From positions 1-20,837 of the forward strand of contig JBHGBF010000087.1 in the NCBI GenBank assembly GCA_041946865.1: a DNA stretch of 20,837 nt. Reading direction: 5' to 3'. Source of the stretch: RPQK01 sp041946865. Its GTDB lineage: Bacteria > Acidobacteriota > UBA6911 > RPQK01. The position numbers and the translations under genes were made by a program. This document shows, in pieces, positions 14,258 to 20,837 of this stretch (the first letter of the stretch is position 1; each line of letters begins with the position of its first letter). The notes beneath the pieces are model-generated. The model was given only the letters and a program-made list of their open reading frames with translations. It made no database searches and had not been told where the DNA came from.

Positions 14258-15507
14258 CCGGTGAGGACAAGTTCGGCGAGGCGCTGGGCGGCAAATCCTG
14301 CCGGAGCTGCGGGCAAACGGGCTTGAGACTCCTCATATCCTTCGGTCAGACCCCGCTCGCGGATCGCCTGGTCACTGCTGATCTGCTCGATACCCCCGAC
14401 CTGACCGCTCCGCTCGACCTCGCTTTTTGCCCGGCCTGCTCCCTGGTGCAAATCACCGAGACGGTATCGCCGGAAATCCTGTTCGGCGGAGACTACCCCT
14501 ATTTCTCGTCCGTCTCTCCGGCGCTTTGCCGGCACTCGCGCGAGAATGCGCTGGAACTGATCGAGCGGCTCCGCTTGGACAGAAACAGCCAGGTCATCGA
14601 GGTGGCGAGCAACGACGGCTATATGCTCAGAAACTTCGTCGGGTCGGGTATCTCCGTCTTGGGGATCGATCCGGCAGCCGGTCCCAGCCAGGCTGCGCGA
14701 GCCTCCGGCATTCGTACTCTCACTGACTTCTTCGGCCTCGATCTGGCTCGCCGGCTTCGCTGGGAGGGATTCCAGGCCGACTTGCTCATTGCCAATAACG
14801 TCCTGGCTCACGTCCCCGACCTGAACGGCTTCGTGGCGGCCATAGCCACCATTCTCCGGGAACGAGGAATGGCTTGCCTGGAGTTCCCCTACCTCGTGGA
14901 TCTGATTGAAAACGTCGAATTCGATACCATCTACCACCAGCACCTCTGCTACTTTTCGCTAACCGCGCTGGATTCGCTTTTTCGCCGGCAAGGCCTTTTT
15001 ATCAATGACGTTCGGCGCCTTCCGATCCACGGGGGCTCCCTGCGCCTTTACGTCGAGCGTACCGAGCGGCTGGCGCCCTCGGTCACCGAACAGCTGGCGG
15101 CTGAAGCAGCAGACGGAATCTCGAGCCTGGACTACTATCGCCGCTTCGCGGAACAGGCGGAACGTATCCGCACGGAGCTTCTAGCCCTTCTCGAGCGCCT
15201 GAAAGCGGAGGGTCTCAGGGTAGTCGGGTATGGAGCGGCCGCAAAGGCGACCACACTGCTCAGTTATTGCGGAATTGACCGGCGACTGATTGAATATATC
15301 GTAGATTTGAACGTCTACAAGCACGGTCGTTTCATGGGGGGGAATCATCTGCCGATCTGTCCGACCCAAAGACTTCTGGAAGACATGCCCGACGCTGTTC
15401 TCTTGCTCGCCTGGAATTTCGCAGACGAGATCCTTGCCCAGCAGGCGCCGTACCGTGAACGAGGAGGAAAATTCATCATCCCGATCCCAAGGCCAAGAGT
15501 AGTGTGA
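14254..15507 (+). CDS. Sugar C-methyltransferase-like protein (copy 1 of 3)
   Basis: A 417-residue SAM-dependent methyltransferase with the three-part layout of NDP-hexose C-methyltransferases (TylC3, NovU, TcaB9). A Zn-binding N-terminus has Cys pairs C16/C19 and C59/C62. The SAM domain carries VIEVASNDGYML (114-125) and NNVLAHVPDL (181-190). The C-terminal Rossmann-like domain carries VVGYGAAAKATTLL (323-336) and DLNVYKHGRFMGG (351-363). Oddity: the catalytic segment reads YHQH (227-230), where the family usually has YHEH, so a conserved Glu is Gln. ATG 14254 was chosen because GGAGG (14241-14245) stands eight bases upstream and the start overlaps the SDR stop. It probably methylates a keto-sugar nucleotide at carbon if still active. 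Confidence 0.88.
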   Translation: MTGEDKFGEALGGKSCRSCGQTGLRLLISFGQTPLADRLVTADLLDTPDLTAPLDLAFCPACSLVQITETVSPEILFGGDYPYFSSVSPALCRHSRENALELIERLRLDRNSQVIEVASNDGYMLRNFVGSGISVLGIDPAAGPSQAARASGIRTLTDFFGLDLARRLRWEGFQADLLIANNVLAHVPDLNGFVAAIATILRERGMACLEFPYLVDLIENVEFDTIYHQHLCYFSLTALDSLFRRQGLFINDVRRLPIHGGSLRLYVERTERLAPSVTEQLAAEAADGISSLDYYRRFAEQAERIRTELLALLERLKAEGLRVVGYGAAAKATTLLSYCGIDRRLIEYIVDLNVYKHGRFMGGNHLPICPTQRLLEDMPDAVLLLAWNFADEILAQQAPYRERGGKFIIPIPRPRVV

Positions 15508-15544
15508 GGGTGGGGGAGCGCTGCGGCAGAGGCCGAGTTGACGT

Positions 15545-16762
15545 ATGGAGAACGACTTCGGATTCAACCTCACCTGTGCGAATTGTGGCAATGACTCGAT
15601 GGACGTCTTCTACGAAGTACAGTCCGTCCCTGCCTACAGTGTCCGGCTGCTGGCCAGCCGCGCGGACGCCTTCAACTGCCCCCGCGGCGATCTGTGCCTG
15701 GCGCACTGCTCCTGCTGCGGCTTTATTTCAAACGTAGCCTTCGAAAGCCACGTCAACCCTTATTCTGACGGCTACGAGGCCACCCAGTCGTACTCTCCGA
15801 CTTTTGACGCATTTGCCCGGCGGCTGGCTGTCGATCTGGTCGAACGTCACAAACTGCGGGGCAAGACGATTCTCGAGATCGGATGCGGTATGGGCGAATT
15901 CCTGGCCCTGCTTTGTGAGCTGGGTGAGAACCGCGGGATCGGGTTTGACCCGGCCTACGTGGAGGGCCGTATCTCTACTCCGGCGCTTGACCGGATCGAA
16001 TTCCGCAAAGAGTTTTTCTCGGACAGGCACGCGGGTATCCAGGCTGACGTCGTCGTCTGCAAGATGACTCTGGAGCACATCCCTCGAGTGCGGGACTTCG
16101 TCAGCATGATCCGGCGGGCCTTGGGCCCCCAGTCCCGGACGCTCGTCTTCTTCCAGGTCCCCGACATGACCCGCATCCTGGAAGAACGCGCCTTCTGGGA
16201 TCTCTACTACGAACACTGCTCCTACTTCAGTCCGGCATCCCTCGGCCACCTTTTCTCCAGCTGCTCTTTTGAGGTTCTCGACATGAGGACGGACTACGCC
16301 GGCCAATACCTGCTGATCGAGGCGAAGCCGGCGCCCTCCTGTTCCAATCACCGGGATCCGGAACTAATCGAGGCCCTGGCCCGCAAAGTGACCGACTTCG
16401 TCAACGATATAGGGACGTGGATCATAGCCTGGAAGCGTCTTATCGAGGACCAGGCCAGAGCCGGGCGCCGAACCGCTCTTTGGGGAGGCGGCTCCAAGGC
16501 CGTGGCCTTCCTGACGACACTTGATCTGACCGACCAGATCGCTTGCGTGGTGGACATCAATCCACACAAACACGGCACGTACGTGGCAGGAACCGGACAG
16601 CCGATTGTCGGCCCCGATCGCCTGAGAGAGTACCAGCCGGACACCGTCATTGTCATGAACCCCGTTTATCGGGCGGAAATCGGCGGCTGGTTGAACAGTC
16701 GCGGGTTTACCAGCGAGATAAGGAGCGTGGAAGACGCTCCTTGGCGAGGAGCCCAGAGTTGA
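15545..16762 (+). CDS. Sugar C-methyltransferase-like protein (copy 2 of 3)
   Basis: A 405-residue paralogue with the same order of domains. Zn-finger-like Cys are C11/C14 and a denser cluster C51, C55, C57, C58. The SAM-binding motif EIGCGMGEFLALL is at 111-123 and KMTLEHIPRV at 173-182. The catalytic-type segment YYEHCSYFS is at 221-229, retaining Tyr, Glu and His. The C-terminal domain shows ALWGGGSKAVAFL (311-323) and VVDINPHKHGTYVAG (335-349). It is clearly closer to the next gene than to the one before. A 37-base gap precedes the ATG (15545), with AGAGG about twelve bases upstream. Its stop TGA overlaps the following TTG start. A role in modifying a nucleotide sugar of the polysaccharide is inferred; C-methylation is likely but O- or N-methylation cannot be excluded. 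Confidence 0.86.
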   Translation: MENDFGFNLTCANCGNDSMDVFYEVQSVPAYSVRLLASRADAFNCPRGDLCLAHCSCCGFISNVAFESHVNPYSDGYEATQSYSPTFDAFARRLAVDLVERHKLRGKTILEIGCGMGEFLALLCELGENRGIGFDPAYVEGRISTPALDRIEFRKEFFSDRHAGIQADVVVCKMTLEHIPRVRDFVSMIRRALGPQSRTLVFFQVPDMTRILEERAFWDLYYEHCSYFSPASLGHLFSSCSFEVLDMRTDYAGQYLLIEAKPAPSCSNHRDPELIEALARKVTDFVNDIGTWIIAWKRLIEDQARAGRRTALWGGGSKAVAFLTTLDLTDQIACVVDINPHKHGTYVAGTGQPIVGPDRLREYQPDTVIVMNPVYRAEIGGWLNSRGFTSEIRSVEDAPWRGAQS

Positions 16763-17928
16763 CTCAAGCTCGATGCATCATTTGCGGGACCCCCGCACTT
16801 GTTGAGTTCTTTGCCCTCGACACTGTCCCGGTGCATTGCAACATCCAGTGGGAAGCGCGCGAAGCCGCCCGCTCTGCGCCTTCGGGCGACCTGCGCCTCG
16901 TCTTCTGTACTGAATGCGGCCATATTTTCAACCGCTCTTTTGATCCGGTCCGTGTGGAATACAGCCAGAAGTACGAAAACTCGTTGCACTTCTCGCCTTT
17001 CTTCGAGTCCTATGCCCAGGGTCTGGCCCGGCGCCTGGTTCGAAAGCATGGACTGGCGGGCAAGCAGATTCTGGAAATCGGCTGTGGCAAAGGTGAATTC
17101 CTGAGCTTTATCTGTGGCCTCGCCGGCAGCCGCGGTGTCGGGTTTGATCCGAGCCACGTGGCGGAAAATCCCGGCCAGGCTGATTCCCGAATTCGCTTTG
17201 TGCACGAGTTTTACTCGGCCGACCCTCAGGACTTCAAACCCGACCTGGTAATCTGCCGCCACGTGCTCGAACACCTGCCCTCGCCTCTCGATTTGCTCCG
17301 AAACATCAGGAAAGCTGCCTCCGGGAGCGATTCGCGCCCGGTTGTCTTCTTCGAGGTGCCGAACGTGCTCTTCACGCTGCGCGACCATGGCGTTTGGGAC
17401 CTGATCTACGAGCACGTTTCGTACTTCAGCCCCGCCTCCCTGCGCCGCGCCTTTGAACAGTCCGGATTTGAGGTTGAAGGTGTCGACGAAGTGTATGGAG
17501 GCCAGTTTCTCCAAATTGAAGCCCGCCCGCAGGTGGCGCCCTTTGCTCCGGTCAAAGCCGTTAACGATCGTCTCGTCGGGTTGGTGGAAGGCTTTGCCGA
17601 GGCTTTCGACGAACGAGTCGAGTGGTGGGGGGGCCGGTTGGAAGCGGTGCGCAGGGAGGGAAAGCGGGCCGTGCTGTGGGGCGCGGGTTCGAAAGGCGTC
17701 ACGTTCCTGAATACGTTCAAAGACCTTTGCCCGGCTGTCTGCGCTGTCGATCTGAATCCGCGCAAGCACGGCCGGTTTCTGGCAGGATGCGGTGTCCAGA
17801 TCCTTGCGCCCGAATTTCTACGAGAGCTCAAACCTGACCTGGTTTTGATTGCGAATCCGCTCTATCAAGCCGAGATCCGCAGCGCCGTCGCCGATCTGGG
17901 TCTCGAGCCGGAATTCGCGGTGATCTGA
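16759..17928 (+). CDS. Sugar C-methyltransferase-like protein (copy 3 of 3)
   Basis: A 389-residue paralogue of the previous gene. Zn-binding Cys pairs are C6/C9 and C50/C53 (FCTECGH). The SAM domain has ILEIGCGKGEF (104-114), GVGFDPSHV (126-134) and CRHVLEHLPSP (166-176). The catalytic-type segment is IYEHVSYFSPASL (216-228), where the first Tyr of the family motif is Ile. The C-terminal domain has AVLWGAGSKGVTFLNTF (304-320) and AVDLNPRKHGRFLAG (329-343). The start was set at TTG 16759: it overlaps the upstream TGA as TTGA, GAGGAG (16746-16751) is seven bases upstream, and homology begins here; a longer in-frame extension to 16543 is only the other gene read out of frame. It ends 14 bases before the stop of the convergent HAD gene. 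Confidence 0.86.
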   Translation: MTQARCIICGTPALVEFFALDTVPVHCNIQWEAREAARSAPSGDLRLVFCTECGHIFNRSFDPVRVEYSQKYENSLHFSPFFESYAQGLARRLVRKHGLAGKQILEIGCGKGEFLSFICGLAGSRGVGFDPSHVAENPGQADSRIRFVHEFYSADPQDFKPDLVICRHVLEHLPSPLDLLRNIRKAASGSDSRPVVFFEVPNVLFTLRDHGVWDLIYEHVSYFSPASLRRAFEQSGFEVEGVDEVYGGQFLQIEARPQVAPFAPVKAVNDRLVGLVEGFAEAFDERVEWWGGRLEAVRREGKRAVLWGAGSKGVTFLNTFKDLCPAVCAVDLNPRKHGRFLAGCGVQILAPEFLRELKPDLVLIANPLYQAEIRSAVADLGLEPEFAVI

Positions 17929-17942
17929 GAAGCAGCTGAGCT

Positions 17943-18632
17943 TCAGCTCCTAAGGACTTCCATGACCGGCTCGATCGCTTCCAGGGTAGGGACGACCAGA
18001 TCCGGCTGGTGATCTCGTAGGGATTCGAGCGAATACGTCCCGGTTGCGACCGCTATGGTCCGGGCCGCGGCGGCTTTACCGTGAAGAATGTCCCGGGGGG
18101 TATCGCCGATGACGAACGCGGCCTCCACCGGCCGGGGAGCGACCAGCGCCGTTCCTCTCGTAATTGCCTGGCGGATCACCTCCGTTCGATCTTCCGCATC
18201 AGAGCCGAAGCCTCCGAAATGAAAGAACGAGTGGAGGCGGGCGTAATGCAGCTTGATCCAGGCGCCTTCTTCGATGTTACCGGTGGCTACGCCTGCACAA
18301 AAGTCGGGTTCTCCGGCCAGCCTGGCAAGCAGTTCGCGCACACCCGGCATGACCCTCAGTTGGGTGCAGATAGCCATCTCTTCCTTCAGCAATGAAAGAT
18401 AAGAGTTGAAAAAGCCCGCCAGCATTTCACTGGTGCATTCCGAATCCCGGCCGCAGAGGGTCATGATTTCCCGGACGATCTGCGGGTCGGTCTTGCCGTC
18501 AGGATGAACGGCCTTCACGGCATCCGGGAGCACATTATTCAGCGAGAAGGCACGATTCAAGGCTCTCATCCCGGCTCCATGGGTCAAAAGCAGAGTACCG
18601 TCAATGTCAAACAGAACCAGCCGCATACGCAT
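17943..18632 (-). CDS. HAD superfamily hydrolase (phosphoglycolate phosphatase-like)
   Basis: A 229-residue HAD phosphatase, probably acting on a small phosphorylated metabolite such as a sugar phosphate. Motif I is LVLFDIDGTLL, with nucleophile D9 and acid/base D11. Motif II is GVATGN with T117, the motif III Lys is probably K127, and motif IV is FVIGDTPRDI with D177 and D181. An alpha-helical cap lies between motifs I and II (about 20-95), as in subfamily I phosphatases. ATGs at codons 1 and 3 are both possible; neither has a strong Shine-Dalgarno. It is the only minus-strand gene of the right half, convergent with the methyltransferase operon and divergent from the carbamoyltransferase, so it may be an unrelated housekeeping gene or a sugar-phosphate phosphatase of the pathway. 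Confidence 0.88.
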   Translation of the reverse strand: MRMRLVLFDIDGTLLLTHGAGMRALNRAFSLNNVLPDAVKAVHPDGKTDPQIVREIMTLCGRDSECTSEMLAGFFNSYLSLLKEEMAICTQLRVMPGVRELLARLAGEPDFCAGVATGNIEEGAWIKLHYARLHSFFHFGGFGSDAEDRTEVIRQAITRGTALVAPRPVEAAFVIGDTPRDILHGKAAAARTIAVATGTYSLESLRDHQPDLVVPTLEAIEPVMEVLRS

Positions 18633-18742
18633 AAGAAAAATATTGTAGCATCTGCCCCGTCGCAGCCGGGGTGTGATTCAAACCCATTGGGTAACCGCTC
18701 AGTTTTCTGCGAGCGAAGCGGCAGGCGCTTTTGGAGTTCATC

Positions 18743-18835
18743 ATGGCGGCTCTGTGGCACTTTCGGAACCGCGCCCTGCGAAGACTGAGGGCTTACCTAA
18801 AGGCGGCACTACAAACAAGACTGAGGTTTGAATGA
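18743..18835 (+). CDS. Possible small basic amphipathic peptide (30 residues)
   Basis: An ATG at 18743 is preceded by TGGAG (18732-18736) with six bases of spacing, the best ribosome-binding site in this intergenic region. The frame runs 30 codons to TGA at 18833-18835, 76 bases before the carbamoyltransferase ATG. It begins MAALWHFRNR and has nine Arg/Lys and about eleven hydrophobic residues spaced so that an amphipathic helix is plausible. It has no recognised relatives that I can name. It could be a leader peptide, a small membrane-associated protein, or chance; with only 30 codons, chance is a serious alternative. Confidence 0.3.
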   Translation: MAALWHFRNRALRRLRAYLKAALQTRLRFE

Positions 18836-18911
18836 CACCGTCGCCCCGGTCGCGCCCCGGGTGGCTTTCCAGCCAGAGGGCCGCTTGATATCATTGACCA
18901 GATACACTCAT

Positions 18912-20615
18912 ATGAAAACAATTCTCGGTCTGAATTTCTTTCATGCTAATGCCGCAGCAGCCATCTTTGTGGACGGGAAACTCGTGGCGGCTGCGGAAGA
19001 GGAGCGGTTTAACCGGGTGAAGTTCTCCGCCGGGATTCCGCTTTGCGCCATCGGCTTTTGCCTTAAGCAGGCGGGCCTGGAATTCAAGGATGTCGACGTT
19101 ATCACCTACCCGCGTGCGACTAATACCCGCATTGTGAACAACGATCAGATCCATTTTCAGGATCGCATCTACAAAATCAATTCCCTCTATGACCGCTACC
19201 GAATCAACCTCAAGCTGATCAATTTCAAGGAGACTCTGGCCGAACACTTCGGCATTCCGGTAGAGACCCTGGTCTTCAAGCTGCGCGAAGAGGACCATCA
19301 CCTCTCCCACATGCTCTCCGGCTACTTTTACTCGCCTTTTGAGCAGGCGCTCATCGTGTCCTGTGACGCCTTTGGCGATTTCGTCTCCGTGAAGACCGGG
19401 GTGGGGCGGGGCAACCAGATCGAGATCCTGGGTCAGGTTGAATTCCCCCATTCTGTCGGGCTCTTCTACACAATGGTCACGCAGTTTATGGGATTCTCCG
19501 GTTACGGTGATGAGAGCAAAGTGATGGGGCTGTCGACCTTCGGATACCCGGAATATACCGATCGACTCCGCACTATCATCTCCGCCGAAAACGGCAAGCT
19601 GAAGCTGAACCTGAAGTACTTCAACACCGAGCATGGAGTCGGGACGTCGTGGGCCGAATCGACACCCGACATCAGCCGTCTGTATAACGAGAATCTGACC
19701 CGGCTCATGGGACCGCAACGACAGCCGGACGAAGAGATCACCAGCCGGCATCAGAACATCGCCACTTCAGTCCAGCACCTGACCGAAGAGATCCTTTTCT
19801 CGGTGATCGACGACATGTACGCTCGTCACCAGATCCCCAATCTTGTCTTAACCGGCGGCCTTGCTTACAACTCGCTCTTGAATGCCCGTATACCGGACGA
19901 GACCGCGATTGAGCGGATCTACGTTCCGCCCAGCCCGGGCAACAGCGGTTTGTGCATCGGCTCGGCCCTGGCTCTGCTCGGCGATCAGGCCTCACGTGTG
20001 GAAATGAACCACGCTTTCTGGGGGCCCGAATACTCATCGGAGCAAATCGAACGTCTGATCAACGGCCGGGGCATCAGCTATCAGAAACTGGACGATCCGG
20101 TGGAAAAGGCCGTGGAACTGCTGACGTCGGGAAAGGCGCTCGGCTGGTTCCAGGGACGGATGGAGTTCGGGCCGCGCAGTCTGGGAAGCCGGTGCATCTT
20201 CGTCAACCCGCTCACCCCCGACCCGCGGCGCATCAAGCGCCGCCACAACCTCAAGCCGCTTGGGATCTCGATCCTCGAAGACCAGGCAAGCGCGTACATC
20301 CACGGGGTGCAGCACTCGCCTTTCATGTCCTTCATGGGCCGTTTGCGCGGGCGTCATCGGCGCGAGTTTGAGAATGTCATTTTGAACAACTACTGTCGCT
20401 ACCAGACCGTCGGGCCGGAGAATCCCTTGCTGCACAAGGTCCTCGTCCGGTTTCAGGAAGCCGCCGGACTGCCCTTCCTCATCAACACCTCCCTGAATGT
20501 TGAAGGGGAACCGGTTACGGAATCGCCTGAGGTGTTGCTCAAACAATTCGACACGATGAACCTTGATGCAGCTATACTGGACAATATCCTGCTGCTTCGA
20601 GAGACCCGGAGTTGA
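18912..20615 (+). CDS. Carbamoyltransferase (NodU/TobZ/CmcH family)
   Basis: A 567-residue enzyme expected to transfer a carbamoyl group from carbamoyl phosphate, via carbamoyl-AMP, to a sugar hydroxyl. The N-terminal Kae1-like domain begins ILGLNFFHANAAAAIFVDG (4-22) and EEERFNR (29-35). It has the metal-ligand run DHHLSHMLSGYF (128-139), SCDAFGD (150-156), KVMGLSTFG (203-211) and LTGGLAYNSLLN (313-324). The C-terminal YrdC-like domain has MEFGPRSLGSR (417-427) and INTSLNVEGEP (524-534). Two positions where I expect Asp are Asn (N13; N344 in SPGNSG). ATG 18912 was chosen because the family starts exactly here; a TTG at 18828 would add 28 residues without homology. Strong Shine-Dalgarno is lacking. 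It probably decorates the polysaccharide's sugar. Confidence 0.9.
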   Translation: MKTILGLNFFHANAAAAIFVDGKLVAAAEEERFNRVKFSAGIPLCAIGFCLKQAGLEFKDVDVITYPRATNTRIVNNDQIHFQDRIYKINSLYDRYRINLKLINFKETLAEHFGIPVETLVFKLREEDHHLSHMLSGYFYSPFEQALIVSCDAFGDFVSVKTGVGRGNQIEILGQVEFPHSVGLFYTMVTQFMGFSGYGDESKVMGLSTFGYPEYTDRLRTIISAENGKLKLNLKYFNTEHGVGTSWAESTPDISRLYNENLTRLMGPQRQPDEEITSRHQNIATSVQHLTEEILFSVIDDMYARHQIPNLVLTGGLAYNSLLNARIPDETAIERIYVPPSPGNSGLCIGSALALLGDQASRVEMNHAFWGPEYSSEQIERLINGRGISYQKLDDPVEKAVELLTSGKALGWFQGRMEFGPRSLGSRCIFVNPLTPDPRRIKRRHNLKPLGISILEDQASAYIHGVQHSPFMSFMGRLRGRHRREFENVILNNYCRYQTVGPENPLLHKVLVRFQEAAGLPFLINTSLNVEGEPVTESPEVLLKQFDTMNLDAAILDNILLLRETRS

Positions 20616-20837
20616 AGAGAATCTCTATCACGACTGCGAGATCTGCAGCATCACGGCGCTTGTCGGCGGTCGCTGCCCCAGCTGCCAGGCAGCAAACCCC
20701 CGACGGTTGTCAACCCCAACGGCGGACCCGCTAATCCGTGGATAAGGGAGGGGTGCAGACGCCGTGATCGCGCGCAGTCGGGTTTGCAAGGCGTAAAGTC
20801 GATGCCATCGCCTCCTCGCAGTCCCAAGCGCCATGCG
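20616..20837. other. Terminal non-coding stretch with a short Cys-rich open frame
   Basis: After the carbamoyltransferase stop no convincing gene is present. One plus-strand frame (ending at TAA/TGA-bounded position 20745) shows two CxxC pairs nine residues apart (CEIC and CPSC), like a small zinc ribbon. It has no start codon downstream of 20615; its only possible starts (20563 or 20566) lie inside the carbamoyltransferase gene and lack a Shine-Dalgarno. A GCTGCC/GGCAGC inverted repeat (20672-20677 and 20688-20693) could form a small hairpin without a T-run. Confidence 0.3.

Noticed and set aside
16543..16758. N-terminal extension of the third methyltransferase gene
   Set aside because: It is the out-of-frame reading of the second methyltransferase gene; homology begins at the TTG at 16759, which has its own Shine-Dalgarno.
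17934..17948. AGCTGA/TCAGCT hairpin at the convergent stop codons as a bidirectional terminator
   Set aside because: Only six pairs with a three-base loop and no T-run on either side; too weak to annotate.
18642..18647. TACAAT (minus strand) as a -10 box for the HAD gene
   Set aside because: No acceptable -35 element at the right distance, and it would leave almost no leader before the start codon.

Overview
This window looks like part of a surface-polysaccharide (exopolysaccharide, capsule or O-antigen) locus from a GC-rich, probably Gram-negative-type bacterium. The Gram-negative reading rests on a Wzc/GumC-type tyrosine autokinase in which the chain-length domain and the kinase are one polypeptide. 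The phylum cannot be named from the sequence; an uncultured soil or sediment lineage such as Acidobacteriota would fit, but this is a guess. I see no tRNA, rRNA, CRISPR array, transposase or integrase.

Left arm (171-11139, all minus strand, so read from right to left): an acyltransferase/glycosyltransferase/membrane fusion protein, a radical SAM protein with a B12-binding-like N-terminus, a Wzc-type BY-kinase, an O-antigen ligase/polymerase-like membrane protein, a GT2 glycosyltransferase and two GT4 glycosyltransferases. Most junctions overlap by 1-11 bases. The two exceptions are 96-base gaps, and each contains an inverted repeat able to form a long stem. The left edge (24-121) carries another extended inverted repeat and no gene.

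Centre (11140-11489): a 350-base divergent intergenic region with a 15-base palindrome and three copies of the heptamer GTTGGAC/GTCCAAC. It is the natural place for control of both arms.

Right arm (11490-17928, plus strand): a PIG-L type deacetylase, glucose-1-phosphate cytidylyltransferase (RfbF), an SDR epimerase/dehydratase, and three consecutive proteins of the sugar C-methyltransferase architecture (Zn-finger, SAM domain, C-terminal Rossmann-like domain). A convergent HAD phosphatase (17943-18632, minus) follows. Then comes a possible 30-residue basic small ORF and a NodU/TobZ-type carbamoyltransferase (18912-20615, plus). The last 222 bases hold no convincing gene.

Taken together: RfbF would make CDP-glucose; the SDR and the C-methyltransferase homologues would convert it, or a related nucleotide sugar, into modified, possibly branched, sugars. 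The GT2 and GT4 enzymes would assemble a repeat unit, and the Wzy/WaaL-like protein with the BY-kinase would polymerise it and set its length. Deacetylase, acyltransferase and carbamoyltransferase would decorate it. No Wzx flippase, Wza-type outer-membrane channel or initiating phosphoglycosyltransferase is visible, so the locus probably extends beyond the window or relies on genes elsewhere.
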